Origin: an uncultured Erythrobacter sp.
GTDB taxonomy: Bacteria > Pseudomonadota > Alphaproteobacteria > Sphingomonadales > Sphingomonadaceae
Length of the DNA: 64,000 nucleotides
Direction of reading: 5' to 3'
Assembly: GCF_947492365.1 (NCBI RefSeq)
Contig: NZ_CANLMB010000001.1
Location: 930,001-994,000 of the forward strand
Below the pieces are notes generated by a model. That model was not told the origin of the DNA. It ran no database searches and saw only the letters and a list, made by a program, of their open reading frames with translations. The translations under genes were made by a program, and so were the position numbers. Below are positions 38,836 to 48,818 of the stretch, piece after piece (position 1 is the first letter of the stretch; each line of letters opens with the position of its first letter).

Positions 38836-39107
38836 ACGCCCGGCCCTTTCACCTTGTCGTAAATCGCGACGAGCACATGAATGACCGCGCCGCTGGAAAC
38901 GAGATATGCCATCTCGACAAATCCCCAATAGTAAGCCGTCGAGCGGGCAATCCACCGCGCATCGTCGAACCCGCCAACATCGCCAGCATAGGCATAAGTT
39001 GCGTTTATCATACTGATTTCATTGAACACTCGCCACGCCCCGACGAGGATGGCGAGAGTGTAAAACACATAAGGCAAGCGCCGAAGGAATGGGGGAAGCT
39101 CGGTCAT
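38832..39107 (-). CDS. Small hypothetical membrane protein between nuoG and nuoH
   Basis: A 91-residue protein of unknown function. Two probable membrane segments, about residues 9-28 ([18 protein letters not shown]) and 58-82 ([21 protein letters not shown]). 4-base overlaps link it to both nuoG and nuoH, so it is translationally coupled. It has no cysteine, so it is not an iron-sulfur protein. It could be a complex I accessory or assembly factor, but only its position suggests that. Confidence 0.8.
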   Translation of the reverse strand: MTELPPFLRRLPYVFYTLAILVGAWRVFNEISMINATYAYAGDVGGFDDARWIARSTAYYWGFVEMAYLVSSGAVIHVLVAIYDKVKGPGV

Positions 39108-41122
39108 TCCGCAGCCTCCTTCATCTCATCGCCGTGGAGCAGTTCTGCTGAACATTGCTGCATCACCGTGCTGGCGCGGGCGATGGGGTTGGTGAGGTAG
39201 AAGTCCTTGATCGGATAGGCCCCAATCGAGCCTTCCGCTTTGGCGCTGCTGTCAGCTTTCGGCAGCTTGCCGTAATCTGCAAGACCTTCTTCGCCCAAAG
39301 CAGGCACTTCGGCGATCATCGCCGCCTGCAATTCGGCGAAGCTGTCAAACCCGACGCTCACACCCAGCGCATCGGCGAGCGCGCGCAGGATTGTCCAGTC
39401 TTCGCGTGCATCACCCGGTGCGAACACGGCTTTCTCCGCAAACTGCACGCGGCCTTCGGTATTCACGTAGGTGCCGTCTTTCTCGGCATAGGAAGCCGCG
39501 GGCAGGATCACATCCGCCGCATGCGCGCCTTTGTCGCCGTGATGGCCGATATAGACCTTGAGGCTGTCCGCGAACGGCTCGTGGTTCATCTCGTCAGCGC
39601 CGAGGCTCAGCACCACTTTGGGCGCCGCTTTGGCGAGGTCTGCCATGCCGCCTTCGACCGTGAAATCGAGCATCAGCGAGCCCATGCGGGCCGCGCTCAT
39701 ATGCAGTACGTTGAAGCCGTTCCAGCCATCTTTGACGAGGCCAAACTTGTCGACCAGCTTGAGCGCCGCGCCAAGCGCACCATTCGCCAAAGCCGCTCCT
39801 CCAAGGATCACTGCCGGACGCTCAGCGGCTTTCATCGCATCGCCCAAAGCCTTGGGAACGCGGTTCAGTACCTTCAGGTCTTCGCCTAGGAGCTCAGCCG
39901 GATAGGTCGCTTCCCATTCGGGACCGACCACAAAGACCTTCGCGCCAGCCTTCACTGCCTTGCGGATGCGCGCATTCACCAAAGCGGCTTCCCAGCGGAT
40001 GTGGCTGCCGACGATCAGGATCGCGTCTGCCGTCTCGATGCCGGCCAGCGTCGAGTTGAAATTCACCGCCGCGATGTTCGATACGTCGTAAGTCATGCCG
40101 GTCTGGCGCGCCTCGACCAGCGAGGAACCGCATGCCTTGAGCAAAGTCTTGGCCGCGAACATGGTTTCGCAATCGACCATGTCGCCTGCAACCGCCGCGA
40201 TTGAGGCTTTGTCATCGCCCAGATGCGTGGCGATTGTCTCAAACGCCTCAACCCAGTCTGCCTGAGTGAGCTTACCGCCCTTGCGGATAAACACCTTGTC
40301 CAGACGGCGCTTGGTCAAGCCATCGACCTGATAGCGGCCCTTGTCCGATAGCCATTCCTCGTTGACGTCGTCATTGATGCGCGGAAGTGCGCGCATGACT
40401 TCGCGGCCCTTGGAGTGCAGCGAGATATTCGCGCCCACCGCGTCGGACACGTCGATGCTGAGCGTGCGCTTCAGCTCCCACGGACGCGCTTCGAACGCAT
40501 AGGGACGCGATGTCAGTGCGCCCACGGGGCACAGATCGATCACATTGGCGGAAAGCTCGTGCTTCGCGGCCTGTTCGAGATAAGTCGTGATCTGCATATC
40601 CTCGCCACGATAAAGCGCGCCGATCTCGTCCACGCCCGCGATCTCCTCGGAGAAGCGCACGCAGCGTGTGCAGTGGATGCAGCGGGTCATGATCGTCTTG
40701 ATCAGCGGACCCATGCTCTTTTCGGTCACAGCGCGCTTGTTCTCGCGCTCGTAACGCGAAGAGCCGCGACCATAGGCAACCGCCTGATCCTGAAGGTCGC
40801 ATTCGCCGCCCTGATCGCAGATCGGGCAGTCGAGCGGGTGGTTGATGAGGAGAAACTCCATCACCCCTTCGCGGGCCTTCTTGACCATCGGAGTGTCGGT
40901 GCGGATTTCCTGACCTTCACCGGCTGGGAGCGCGCAGGAGGCCTGCGGCTTCGGCGGGCCAGGCTTCACTTCGACCAGACACATGCGGCAATTGCCCGCA
41001 ATGCTCAGCCGCTCATGATAGCAGAAACGCGGGATTTCCTTCCCCGCAAGCTCACACGCCTGCAAGACAGTCGCGCCCGCCGGGACTTCGATCTCTTCGC
41101 CGTCTACGGTGACTTTAGGCAT
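39104..41122 (-). CDS. nuoG: NADH-quinone oxidoreductase subunit G
   Basis: A 672-residue iron-sulfur subunit. The N-terminal 2Fe-2S ligands lie in CYHERLSIAGNCRMCLVEV, the His-Cys cluster in INHPLDCPICDQGGECDLQD, and the 4Fe-4S ligands in RCIHCTRCVRF with CPVGAL. The rest is a molybdopterin-oxidoreductase-like domain without visible molybdenum ligation, as in all NuoG. The length suits the shorter alphaproteobacterial form, not the 900-residue E. coli one. It starts 2 bases after nuoF. Confidence 0.96.
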   Translation of the reverse strand: MPKVTVDGEEIEVPAGATVLQACELAGKEIPRFCYHERLSIAGNCRMCLVEVKPGPPKPQASCALPAGEGQEIRTDTPMVKKAREGVMEFLLINHPLDCPICDQGGECDLQDQAVAYGRGSSRYERENKRAVTEKSMGPLIKTIMTRCIHCTRCVRFSEEIAGVDEIGALYRGEDMQITTYLEQAAKHELSANVIDLCPVGALTSRPYAFEARPWELKRTLSIDVSDAVGANISLHSKGREVMRALPRINDDVNEEWLSDKGRYQVDGLTKRRLDKVFIRKGGKLTQADWVEAFETIATHLGDDKASIAAVAGDMVDCETMFAAKTLLKACGSSLVEARQTGMTYDVSNIAAVNFNSTLAGIETADAILIVGSHIRWEAALVNARIRKAVKAGAKVFVVGPEWEATYPAELLGEDLKVLNRVPKALGDAMKAAERPAVILGGAALANGALGAALKLVDKFGLVKDGWNGFNVLHMSAARMGSLMLDFTVEGGMADLAKAAPKVVLSLGADEMNHEPFADSLKVYIGHHGDKGAHAADVILPAASYAEKDGTYVNTEGRVQFAEKAVFAPGDAREDWTILRALADALGVSVGFDSFAELQAAMIAEVPALGEEGLADYGKLPKADSSAKAEGSIGAYPIKDFYLTNPIARASTVMQQCSAELLHGDEMKEAAE

Positions 41123-41124
41123 AT

Positions 41125-42423
41125 CTACTCCGCAGCCTCCGCAAATTGCGCGTTATGCTCGTGGATGCGCTTTTCCAGCTCGGGACGGAAGTGGCGGATC
41201 AGGCCTTGGATTGGCCATGCCGCCGCGTCGCCCAGCGCGCAGATTGTGTGGCCTTCGACCTGCTTGGTCACTTCGTGCAGCATGTCGATCTCTTCGATAG
41301 CCGCATCGCCGGTGCGTAGGCGCTCCATCACGCGCCACATCCAGCCCGTGCCTTCACGGCAGGGTGTGCACTGGCCGCAGCTTTCGTGCTTGTAGAAGTA
41401 GCTGAGGCGGCTGATCGCGCGCACGATGTCGGTGGATTTGTCCATTACGATCACGCCAGCTGTGCCAAGGCCCGAGCCAAGCTCTTTCAGCCCATCAAAG
41501 TCCATTGGAGCATGACGGATCTGGTCCGCAGGCACGAGCGGAACAGACGAGCCGCCGGGGATCACTGCCAGCAGATTGTCCCACCCGCCGCGAATGCCGC
41601 CGCAATGTTTCTCGATCAGCTCTTCGAAGGAGATGCTCATCGATTCCTCGACGACGCAGGGGTTTTCGACATGGCCGCTGATCTGGAACAGCTTGGTGCC
41701 CGCATTGTTCTCGCGCCCGAAAGAGCTGAACCATGTCGCGCTGCGCCGCAGGATCGTGGGCACAACTGCGATACTCTCGACATTGTTCACCGTGGTCGGG
41801 CAGCCATAGAGACCAGCGCCCGCCGGGAATGGCGGTTTGAGGCGCGGTTGGCCTTTCTTGCCTTCGAGGCTTTCGATCATCGCGGTTTCTTCGCCGCAGA
41901 TGTAAGCGCCCGCGCCGCGATGCATGAAGACGTCGAAGTCGAAGCCCGATCCGCTCGCATTCTTGCCGATCAACCCGGCTTCATAGGCCTGATCGATAGC
42001 GGCCTGAAGCGTCTCAGCCTCGCGGATGAACTCGCCGCGGATATAGATGTATGCCGCCCGCGCACGCATCGCGAAGCCCGCAACCAGCGCGCCTTCGACC
42101 AGCTTGTGGGGATCGTGGCGCAGGATTTCGCGGTCCTTGCAGCTGCCTGGCTCGGATTCGTCGGCATTGATGACGAGGAAACTCGGGCGACCATCCTTGC
42201 TTTCCTTGGGCATGAACGACCATTTGAGGCCGGTGGGGAAACCTGCCCCGCCCCGCCCGCGCAAACCGCTGGCCTTGATCTCATCGATGATCGCGTCTTG
42301 CCCGCGCGTGATCAGCGCCTTGGTGTTATCCCAATCACCGCGCGCCTGCGCTGCCTTGAGCCCCCAATCCTGGAAGCCATAGACATTGGTAAAGATGCGG
42401 TCCTTATCAGCCAGCATCGCCAT
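41125..42423 (-). CDS. nuoF: NADH-quinone oxidoreductase subunit F
   Basis: A 432-residue NADH- and FMN-binding subunit. Motifs: [16 protein letters not shown] (FMN/NADH), [30 protein letters not shown] and the N3 cluster site [12 protein letters not shown]. Two start codons are possible: ATG at 42423 and ATG at 42417. The second is better spaced (8 bases) from AGGA. Either way its 5' end lies inside the preceding small gene. Confidence 0.96.
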   Translation of the reverse strand: MAMLADKDRIFTNVYGFQDWGLKAAQARGDWDNTKALITRGQDAIIDEIKASGLRGRGGAGFPTGLKWSFMPKESKDGRPSFLVINADESEPGSCKDREILRHDPHKLVEGALVAGFAMRARAAYIYIRGEFIREAETLQAAIDQAYEAGLIGKNASGSGFDFDVFMHRGAGAYICGEETAMIESLEGKKGQPRLKPPFPAGAGLYGCPTTVNNVESIAVVPTILRRSATWFSSFGRENNAGTKLFQISGHVENPCVVEESMSISFEELIEKHCGGIRGGWDNLLAVIPGGSSVPLVPADQIRHAPMDFDGLKELGSGLGTAGVIVMDKSTDIVRAISRLSYFYKHESCGQCTPCREGTGWMWRVMERLRTGDAAIEEIDMLHEVTKQVEGHTICALGDAAAWPIQGLIRHFRPELEKRIHEHNAQFAEAAE

Positions 42424-42604
42424 TATCCTTCCGTGCTTGACCGGTTCGGGCCAGCTTGAGCTGGCGCAGGGTCAAAACCTGAAAAATCAATCCCATACTC
42501 ATCAGAGCAATGCCGGTTGTGCGGTTGTCCGTCGCAGCCAGATATGCGCCCGCGCCAAAGCAGAACAGGCCCGCGATCAACAAAGCGAGAGTGCCGCCGT
42601 TCAT
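42407..42604 (-). CDS. Small membrane protein before nuoF (65 residues)
   Basis: Two hydrophobic segments (about 5-24, [19 protein letters not shown], and 31-47, [16 protein letters not shown]) followed by a basic tail. Unknown function. Its ATG overlaps the stop of the 55-residue frame upstream by 4 bases and its 3' end overlaps nuoF by 17 bases, which supports real translation. It could be a membrane accessory of complex I; no family recognised. Confidence 0.7.
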   Translation of the reverse strand: MNGGTLALLIAGLFCFGAGAYLAATDNRTTGIALMSMGLIFQVLTLRQLKLARTGQARKDNGDAG

Positions 42605-42768
42605 TCTTCATCACCCTTCATGTTGAAGAAGATCAGGCCCAGCGCGAAGAAACTCAGGCCGATAGGCGCAAAGGCCCAGCCCAGCGTCAGGCCGAATACG
42701 ACCGCAAGGCTCGCGCCAAGCGAGAAGAACGAAATGCCGAGTGCGCGGTAGCCCTGCTGCTTTTCCAT
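42601..42768 (-). CDS. Very small membrane protein after nuoE (55 residues)
   Basis: A 55-codon frame, easily missed by length cut-offs. The protein begins MEKQQGYRALGISFFSLGAS, has two hydrophobic stretches (about 11-30 and 32-49) and ends NMKGDEE. Its ATG overlaps the nuoE stop by one base and its stop overlaps the next start by 4 bases. The coupling at both ends is the main evidence that it is a gene. It resembles its downstream neighbour in size and topology (two hydrophobic hairpin helices). Confidence 0.7.
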   Translation of the reverse strand: MEKQQGYRALGISFFSLGASLAVVFGLTLGWAFAPIGLSFFALGLIFFNMKGDEE

Positions 42769-43439
42769 CACCAATCACCCCGATAATCGTGATTGGCATC
42801 AACCATTTCGGGAAGGCTTGTGACGCCGCCCTTGGGCTCGGAAGTGTGACGGCCCGGCTCTTGTGTGCCGGTCTTGGGCTGCTCACCCTTGGCCAGCGCG
42901 TCGAGAACCGTGTCGAGCCGCTCTGGCGTCAGGTCTTCGTAATTGTCGTCATTGATCTGGACCATCGGCGCGGTCGCGCAATTGCCCATGCATTCGACTT
43001 CGGTGAGGGTCCACAACCCGTCTTCAGAGACCTTGCCGAACTCCATCCCGCGTTTCTTGCACGCGCTGATGATGTCGTCCGACCCGCGCAGCATGCACGG
43101 CGTCGTGCCGCAAACCTGCACGTGATATTTCCCGACCGGCTTCATATTGTACATGAAGTAGAAGGTCGCGACTTCGAGCACGCGGATCACCGGCACGTCG
43201 ATATAGGCGGCGACATATTCGATCACCGGCAGCGGCAGCCAGCCCTGCGTATCCGTCTCTGTGCCAACCTGACGCTGCGCCAGGTCGAGCAGCGGCATCA
43301 CCGCCGATTTCTGGCGGCCCTCGGGATATTTGGCGATGTGATAATCCGCCTTGGCCTTGTTCTCTTTCGTCCAAGCAAAAGAGCCCCAGCGCGCGCGCAG
43401 TTCGGGTGTGTCGGGTGCGGGTGTGCGGTCAGCCATCAC
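42768..43439 (-). CDS. nuoE: NADH-quinone oxidoreductase subunit E
   Basis: A 223-residue thioredoxin-fold subunit carrying 2Fe-2S cluster N1a. The ligands are in VCGTTPCMLRGSDD and ECMGNCATAP. The N-terminal helical part (ARWGSFAWTKENKAKADYHI) is typical. The C-terminal tail (about 175-223) is Gly/Pro/Thr-rich. Its 5' end overlaps the 79-residue gene upstream by 11 bases. Confidence 0.96.
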   Translation of the reverse strand: MMADRTPAPDTPELRARWGSFAWTKENKAKADYHIAKYPEGRQKSAVMPLLDLAQRQVGTETDTQGWLPLPVIEYVAAYIDVPVIRVLEVATFYFMYNMKPVGKYHVQVCGTTPCMLRGSDDIISACKKRGMEFGKVSEDGLWTLTEVECMGNCATAPMVQINDDNYEDLTPERLDTVLDALAKGEQPKTGTQEPGRHTSEPKGGVTSLPEMVDANHDYRGDW

Positions 43440-43668
43440 GCTGTTCCTTGTGTGAGTCTGCCTTGAGCGCGAGATTGCCGATGGCCAGTATCGAGATCCA
43501 GGTGACTACGATGAAGACAATTGCCGCGCCTGCGATCCACCAGAAGTTGTCGAGCGCGTTTTCGAACACGCCCACATTGCCCGCCGATAACAAGCCGTAG
43601 AAAATCAACGGCCCGCTAACGATGGCGGTGAGGATCAGACCGATCATGATGAGTGTTGACTTCCTCAC
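43429..43668 (-). CDS. Small membrane protein between nuoD and nuoE (79 residues)
   Basis: Two membrane segments (about 6-27, [22 protein letters not shown], and 43-66, [20 protein letters not shown]), then a basic tail. Unknown function. It overlaps the nuoD stop by 4 bases and the nuoE start by 11 bases, so it is coupled to complex I synthesis. It is not one of the 14 core subunits, all of which are found elsewhere in the operon. Confidence 0.72.
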   Translation of the reverse strand: MRKSTLIMIGLILTAIVSGPLIFYGLLSAGNVGVFENALDNFWWIAGAAIVFIVVTWISILAIGNLALKADSHKEQRDG

Positions 43669-44876
43669 CGGTCACACTCCCCGAACACCACATCAATCGC
43701 GCCTAAAATCGCGGTCGCATCAGGCAGCATGTGGCCTTTGCTCATCATGTCCATCGCCTGAAGGTGCGAGAAGGCCGTCGGGCGGATCTTGCAGCGGTAT
43801 GGCTTGTTGGTGCCGTCGCTGACGAGATAGACGCCGAACTCGCCTTTGGGGCTTTCGGTCGCGACATAGACTTCGCCCGCGGGCACGTGGAAGCCTTCGG
43901 TGTAGAGCTTGAAGTGGTGGATCAGGCTCTCCATCGACTGCTTCATCTCGCCGCGCTTGGGCGGAGAGACTTTGCCGTCGGTGCTCGCGATCGGACCTTG
44001 CGGCATGTCGCGGATGCACTGTTTGATGATCTTGGCGCTCTCGCGCACTTCATTCACGCGGACCATGAAGCGGTCGTAGCAGTCGCTGTTGGTGCCGACC
44101 GGAATATCGAATTCCATACGGTCATAGACGTCGTAGGGCTGCGACTTGCGCAGATCCCACGGGATGCCGGCTGCGCGGATCATCGGGCCGCTGAAGCCCC
44201 ATGCGACCGCATCATCGCGGCTGACCACGGCGATATCGACATTGCGCTGTTTAAAGATGCGGTTGTCGATCACCAGGCTCATCGCGTCGTCGAACAGCTG
44301 GAAGAACCGGTTGTCGAGCCAGTCGCCAATATCGACCAGCAGCTTTTCAGGCACATCCTGATGCACGCCGCCGGGACGGAACCAGGCCGAGTGCATCCGC
44401 GCGCCGCTGGCGCGTTCGAAGAAGTTGAGGCAATCCTCACGCAGCTCGAACACCCACAGGTTCGGCGTCATCGCGCCGACATCCATCACATGCGCACCGA
44501 TATTGAGCATGTGGTTGCAGATGCGGGTCAGCTCAGCGAACAGCACACGCAGATATTGCGCGCGCTCCGGCACTTCGATGTTGAGTAGCTTCTCGATCGC
44601 CAGAACATAGGAGTGCTCCTGACACAGCGGCGAGCAGTAATCCAAGCGGTCAAAATACGGCAGCGCCTGCAGATAGGTCTTCTGCTCGATCAGCTTCTCG
44701 GTGCCGCGATGGAGCAGGCCGACATGCGGATCGACGCGCTCGATCACTTCGCCGTCCAGCTCCATAATCATCCGCAGCACGCCATGCGCCGCCGGATGCT
44801 GGGGACCGAAATTGATCGTGTAATTGGTGATGACATCGCCCTGGGTAGTGGGCGATTCTTCGATTTGGACGCTCAC
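43665..44876 (-). CDS. nuoD: NADH-quinone oxidoreductase subunit D
   Basis: A 403-residue 49-kDa-type subunit lining the quinone site. Motifs: [49 protein letters not shown] and the C-terminal [14 protein letters not shown]. It is separate from nuoC, unlike the fused E. coli protein. It overlaps nuoC by 4 bases. Confidence 0.97.
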   Translation of the reverse strand: MSVQIEESPTTQGDVITNYTINFGPQHPAAHGVLRMIMELDGEVIERVDPHVGLLHRGTEKLIEQKTYLQALPYFDRLDYCSPLCQEHSYVLAIEKLLNIEVPERAQYLRVLFAELTRICNHMLNIGAHVMDVGAMTPNLWVFELREDCLNFFERASGARMHSAWFRPGGVHQDVPEKLLVDIGDWLDNRFFQLFDDAMSLVIDNRIFKQRNVDIAVVSRDDAVAWGFSGPMIRAAGIPWDLRKSQPYDVYDRMEFDIPVGTNSDCYDRFMVRVNEVRESAKIIKQCIRDMPQGPIASTDGKVSPPKRGEMKQSMESLIHHFKLYTEGFHVPAGEVYVATESPKGEFGVYLVSDGTNKPYRCKIRPTAFSHLQAMDMMSKGHMLPDATAILGAIDVVFGECDR

Positions 44877-45511
44877 TTGTCGCCCCCTTTCTCGTCATCA
44901 GCCTTCTCATCGCCGGGAAGCACGTAGTCCGCACCTTCCCACGGTGAGAGGAAGTCGAATGTGCGCATGTCCTGCGGCAGCTCCACCGGCTCATAGACTA
45001 CGCGTTTTTCATCCTCGGAGTAACGCAGCTCGGTATAGCCGGTCATCGGGAAGTCCTTGCGGAAGGGATGCCCTTCAAAGCCGTAATCGGTGAGGATGCG
45101 GCGCAGGTCGGAATTGCCCGAGAACACCACTCCGTAAAGGTCGAACACTTCGCGCTCTAACCAGCCCGCATTGGGCCAAAGCGTTGTGATGGTTGGAACC
45201 GGCGTCGCTTCATCGGTCGAACATTTGACCATGATGCGGTGGTTCTTCGTGAGCGAGAGCAGCATGTAGACGACTTCGAATCGCTCTGCGCGATCCGGGT
45301 AATCCGCGCCTGCGATTTCCATCATCTGCTGATATTCGTGATCGTCACGAAGCGTGCGCAGCACATCCTCGACGCTCTCGCGCTTGACGGTAAGGATGAT
45401 CTCACCATGACGCTCTTCAGCGCCGAGCACCGAGGCACCAAGCGCCTTGGTCAGAGTGTCGATCACGCCTTCGTTCGAGGCGAATTTGGGGGCGGAATGG
45501 AGGACTGCCAT
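44873..45511 (-). CDS. nuoC: NADH-quinone oxidoreductase subunit C
   Basis: A 212-residue 30-kDa-type subunit of the hydrophilic arm. The signature [39 protein letters not shown] is clear. The C-terminal 25 residues are Asp/Lys-rich. Its ATG overlaps the stop of a VOC-family gene by one base. Confidence 0.96.
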   Translation of the reverse strand: MAVLHSAPKFASNEGVIDTLTKALGASVLGAEERHGEIILTVKRESVEDVLRTLRDDHEYQQMMEIAGADYPDRAERFEVVYMLLSLTKNHRIMVKCSTDEATPVPTITTLWPNAGWLEREVFDLYGVVFSGNSDLRRILTDYGFEGHPFRKDFPMTGYTELRYSEDEKRVVYEPVELPQDMRTFDFLSPWEGADYVLPGDEKADDEKGGDK

Positions 45512-45918
45512 CAGTGCTGAACCTCATCAATGTCACTGCCAAAGCAGATCAGATGCCCGTCGAGATCACGGACATAGATTTCGCGGATACCATAGGGGCG
45601 ATCTGTAGGCTCTTCGGTGATATCGGCACCATTTGCGACGAATTCTTCATGCAATTCATCAACATTGCGAACCCAGAAATAGGCGCTGAACATGCCGAAA
45701 TCGCTTGAGTTGGCGTGGAGTGATTTGCCGTCGTTAGCTCGCGCAATCATAATCGCCTGGCCATCGCGCTGGGGGATTGCAAAGCTCGCGTCAGACTCGC
45801 CCCACAGCTGCGGCGCAACAAAGCCAAGTTTCTCAGCATAATATTTCGCTGAAGCTCGCACATCACGCACCAACAGGCACGCTGCGGTTGATTCGATTTG
45901 AGGCTGGGCCGCGATCAT
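45511..45918 (-). CDS. VOC (glyoxalase/bleomycin-resistance) superfamily protein
   Basis: A 135-residue protein with paired beta-alpha-beta-beta-beta modules: [18 protein letters not shown] at the start of the first and [20 protein letters not shown] in the second, ending [16 protein letters not shown]. The DxDGH pattern near the end supplies a likely metal ligand. The substrate is unknown. It lies between nuoB and nuoC, coupled to nuoC and to the exported protein gene upstream. Confidence 0.85.
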   Translation of the reverse strand: MIAAQPQIESTAACLLVRDVRASAKYYAEKLGFVAPQLWGESDASFAIPQRDGQAIMIARANDGKSLHANSSDFGMFSAYFWVRNVDELHEEFVANGADITEEPTDRPYGIREIYVRDLDGHLICFGSDIDEVQH

Positions 45919-46472
45919 TCAGCCACCTCCAGCGATGCAACAAAGTCGCGCATTACCTGCTTTTCTTCTTCGGAAAGCGGATTGCTTGCGTCGCCGTCAG
46001 TCATGGTGACCGCATAGGCAACACCTTCAGGCGCGAACTCAATTGCTCGCATCAATCCGAAAACCGGATCTGGACCGCGCGCAGCTTCCATAATCCGCCG
46101 CCCATCCACGACACGCTGGTCAAGCGAAACGGTGTCAGACGAATTCTCGATCTGTTCATAGGTTGCATCAAAATCAGAAGACATCGGATTTCCGCTGTCC
46201 GCCGGGACACCCAGCGAGGTCACGAATATGAACATCCGGTCTTCGGTGAGGCAAAGGCCGGTCTGCGCGCCCGATCCATCATCAGATACGACCTGCGGGT
46301 CTTCGCACGGCATCTGTACGCGAGTTATGAAACCGCCAGCTTCGAATTCGATCACCGTGACCTGATCGCTTTCGCCAGCTTCCTCAAGTGCCTCAAGCGC
46401 AAGTGCCGCGCCCGTTGGCACAGCCAAACTGGCGGCGAGCGCGAGTCCTAAGGCGAGCTTCAAACGTATCAC
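45915..46472 (-). CDS. Hypothetical exported protein in the nuo operon
   Basis: A 185-residue protein with a good signal peptide (about 1-24, LKLALGLALAASLAVPTGAAL, cleavage near ALA). The mature part has two cysteines (about residues 55 and 73) that could form a disulfide, in MPCEDPQV and TGLCLTEDR. No family recognised. It starts 10 bases after nuoB and overlaps the VOC gene by 4 bases. Confidence 0.75.
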   Translation of the reverse strand: MIRLKLALGLALAASLAVPTGAALALEALEEAGESDQVTVIEFEAGGFITRVQMPCEDPQVVSDDGSGAQTGLCLTEDRMFIFVTSLGVPADSGNPMSSDFDATYEQIENSSDTVSLDQRVVDGRRIMEAARGPDPVFGLMRAIEFAPEGVAYAVTMTDGDASNPLSEEEKQVMRDFVASLEVAE

Positions 46473-46482
46473 AGTCCCGCTC

Positions 46483-47061
46483 CTATCGCTCGATCGTTCC
46501 GGCGCGGCGGATTTTGCGCTGCAATTGCATCACGCCGTAAAGCAGCGCTTCGGCAGTCGGAGGACAACCGGGCACATAAATGTCCACCGGCACAATCCGG
46601 TCGCAGCCGCGAACGACGCTGTAGGAATAGTGGTAATAGCCGCCGCCATTGGCGCAGCTGCCCATCGAAATTACATATTTCGGGTCGGACATCTGGTCGT
46701 AAACCTTGCGCATGGCGGGAGCCATCTTGTTGCACAAAGTCCCCGCGACGATCATCACGTCCGACTGGCGCGGGGAAGCGCGCGGGGCAGCGCCGAAACG
46801 CTCCATGTCGTAACGCGGCATGTTCACATGGATCATCTCGACCGCGCAGCACGCGAGGCCAAATGTCATCCACCAGAGCGAGCCGGTGCGCGCCCATTGA
46901 AACAGGTCCTCGGTCGACGTGACGAGGAAGCCCTTGTCATTCACCTCTGTCTGGAGCGCGTGGAAATAGTCCGCATCGGGATGGCGCACTTCGCCCGGCT
47001 GCGCGGTTTCGAGCGCGCTTACATCAGGCAGGCTGGTAGGGGGCGTGATAATAGTGCTCAT
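46483..47061 (-). CDS. nuoB: NADH-quinone oxidoreductase subunit B
   Basis: A 192-residue subunit carrying the terminal cluster N2 next to quinone. Ligand region: [11 protein letters not shown], then [18 protein letters not shown] and [12 protein letters not shown] chose the ATG giving MSTIITPP, 10 bases after the nuoA stop with GAGG upstream; a longer frame would overlap nuoA. Confidence 0.97.
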   Translation of the reverse strand: MSTIITPPTSLPDVSALETAQPGEVRHPDADYFHALQTEVNDKGFLVTSTEDLFQWARTGSLWWMTFGLACCAVEMIHVNMPRYDMERFGAAPRASPRQSDVMIVAGTLCNKMAPAMRKVYDQMSDPKYVISMGSCANGGGYYHYSYSVVRGCDRIVPVDIYVPGCPPTAEALLYGVMQLQRKIRRAGTIER

Positions 47062-47071
47062 GCGCAGTGCC

Positions 47072-47446
47072 TCATTCCCAATCAAGGGCTCCCTTCTTCC
47101 ACTCATAGGCAAGGCCGATGGCGAGGATGCCGAGGAAGGTCATCATGCCGATCCAGCCCACCCAGCCCGTCTCACCCAGGCTGACAGCCCAGGGGAACAG
47201 AAAGGCGGCTTCGAGATCGAAGATGATGAAGCTGATCGCGACGAGGTAAAAGCGCACGTCAAACTGGCTGCGCGCATCCTCGAAAGCGGGAAATCCGCAT
47301 TCATATTCAGAGAGTTTCTCGGCATCGGGGTTGTGTGCGCCGGTCAGGCGCGAAACGCCCATCGGCAGGAACACAAACAGGACCGACAGTCCGAATGCGA
47401 TGAAGATGAAGATCAGTATCGGCAGATACTGTTCGAGGTCTACCAC
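47072..47446 (-). CDS. nuoA: NADH-quinone oxidoreductase subunit A
   Basis: A 124-residue ND3-type subunit with three membrane segments. The conserved loop [20 protein letters not shown] includes the Cys exposed in the deactive state of mitochondrial homologues. The start is GTG, 7 bases after AGGA. It is the first gene of the complex I operon; the promoter should lie in the 130 bases upstream. Confidence 0.96.
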   Translation of the reverse strand: MVDLEQYLPILIFIFIAFGLSVLFVFLPMGVSRLTGAHNPDAEKLSEYECGFPAFEDARSQFDVRFYLVAISFIIFDLEAAFLFPWAVSLGETGWVGWIGMMTFLGILAIGLAYEWKKGALDWE

Positions 47447-47576
47447 GGGGATTTCCTGGCTAGCTAAGTCCCAATTGCCACGCCTCTAGGACGGTCATTG
47501 CCACCGCGCAAGGGTCCGACTCGGGCAAAGCGTCACATATCTGTTGCAGAAAACCGAAGTGGTTTTTGTGAAAGAG
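47447..47576 (-). promoter_or_regulatory. Region upstream of the nuo operon
   Basis: 130 bases between the exported propeller-like gene and nuoA, both on the minus strand. AAAACC (47550-47555) can pair with GGTTTT (47561-47566) around a 5-base loop, a possible weak terminator for the upstream gene. A promoter for the 20-kb nuo operon should be here, but I cannot place one with confidence. Confidence 0.4.
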
Positions 47577-48818
47577 TCAATCCGGCTCGCTACCCAGTGG
47601 CAATCTGCGGATTTGCGTGGGGATTGCCTCCATCCCTTCGCGCAGTTGGCCAAGCGAATAGCGGTCCCATTGGCCGGTGCCGACATAGACGAGCGCATCG
47701 CCCGAAATGCTGCCGCCCAAAGGCTCGGTCCATTCGCTATGCGCTTGTTCAAGGATGCGCGCGTAGGTGATGCGGGTGCCGTCTTCGGAGAGCGTGAACG
47801 CACTGATCCGCATCGGCGAAGTGCCATTCTGGACCGCGATCAGCTCTTCGCCATGCCGCCAAAGCCCGTCCACGCCGTCAAGCAGCACCGGAACATCGCT
47901 GGCAAGCCGCGAGACTTCTCCGCTGGCAATGTCGATGATGGCGAGGCCGTAGCGATAGTCGCTGATATAGAGCCGCGCGCCGTCTTCGCTGACAGCGGAG
48001 CCTTGGGGGGAGCGGAATGTGCCGGGCGGGACGAGTGTTGCCAACTCGGTCGCACCGTTGGGTTTGGCATAGACACCGCCATTTATTGGATCACTCGCGT
48101 AGACTGTACCATCACCGACCCAAACCAAATCAGACAGCGCCGCGCCTTCGGGTGCTGAAACCCGCGGAGAATTATCAGGGTTTCCAGTGAGCGCGATCAA
48201 GCCGGTAAAAAGCTCTTGGCCATCCTCCGAATCGTCGAGGTTGGCGGAGGCCACCCATCCGATTTCACCTGACGGTTCCGACACAATGCCCGAGAGGTCA
48301 TTGGCGGTGGGCAAAGCCACTTCGAACCATTCATCCGCGTCGGACAACTTCACCCAGATCGAATTGCTTGTAATCGAAGTGACAATATAGGTCTCTTCGT
48401 CTGATGGGGCAAAAACGCTTTCAACCAATCCCGCCTCAGGTGGTGTTTCAGCCACCACCATGCTCGCCTCAATCACTTCAGCTTGCTGGATAAGCAGCGC
48501 CCTCGCCGCTTCGCCATAGTCTTCGCCGACCAGCTGCGGGATTTGCGCCTGCGCGCCTTCGCTGAAGACATAGCCGCGCGCCTGTAGCCAAGCGAGAACC
48601 TCCAGCAGCTTGTCCGTCTCGCCCGCAGCAAGCAGTGGCTGGAGCATTCGCAAACGCACCGATCCGCTGTCGGGGAAGGCCTCGGCAAGCGCCTCCAGCC
48701 CTTCGACATCGCTGATCTGGCCGGTTTCGGCATTCACCGCGCGCCACTCCGGCGGCTCGGTTGCGAGGGCCGGTGCAGCGAGCGTTAGCGCGAGCGTTGC
48801 AGCAAGGAGCGCCCTCAT
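47577..48818 (-). CDS. Exported helical-repeat plus beta-propeller protein
   Basis: A 413-residue protein. Signal peptide of about 19 residues (MRALLAATLALTLAAPALA). Residues about 30-115 are helical and TPR/Sel1-like (SVRLRMLQPLLAAGETDKLLEVLAWL). Residues about 130-413 carry repeated propeller strands, including FRSPQGSAVSEDGARLYISDY, LAIIDIASGEV and LLDGVDGLWRHGEELIAVQNG, like SMP-30/NHL proteins. Role unknown. The ATG overlaps the stop of the aldehyde dehydrogenase gene by 4 bases. Confidence 0.8.
   Translation of the reverse strand: MRALLAATLALTLAAPALATEPPEWRAVNAETGQISDVEGLEALAEAFPDSGSVRLRMLQPLLAAGETDKLLEVLAWLQARGYVFSEGAQAQIPQLVGEDYGEAARALLIQQAEVIEASMVVAETPPEAGLVESVFAPSDEETYIVTSITSNSIWVKLSDADEWFEVALPTANDLSGIVSEPSGEIGWVASANLDDSEDGQELFTGLIALTGNPDNSPRVSAPEGAALSDLVWVGDGTVYASDPINGGVYAKPNGATELATLVPPGTFRSPQGSAVSEDGARLYISDYRYGLAIIDIASGEVSRLASDVPVLLDGVDGLWRHGEELIAVQNGTSPMRISAFTLSEDGTRITYARILEQAHSEWTEPLGGSISGDALVYVGTGQWDRYSLGQLREGMEAIPTQIRRLPLGSEPD

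Noticed and set aside
40415..41395. 326-codon open frame antisense to nuoG/nuoF
   Set aside because: Overlaps two conserved complex I genes; shadow frame.
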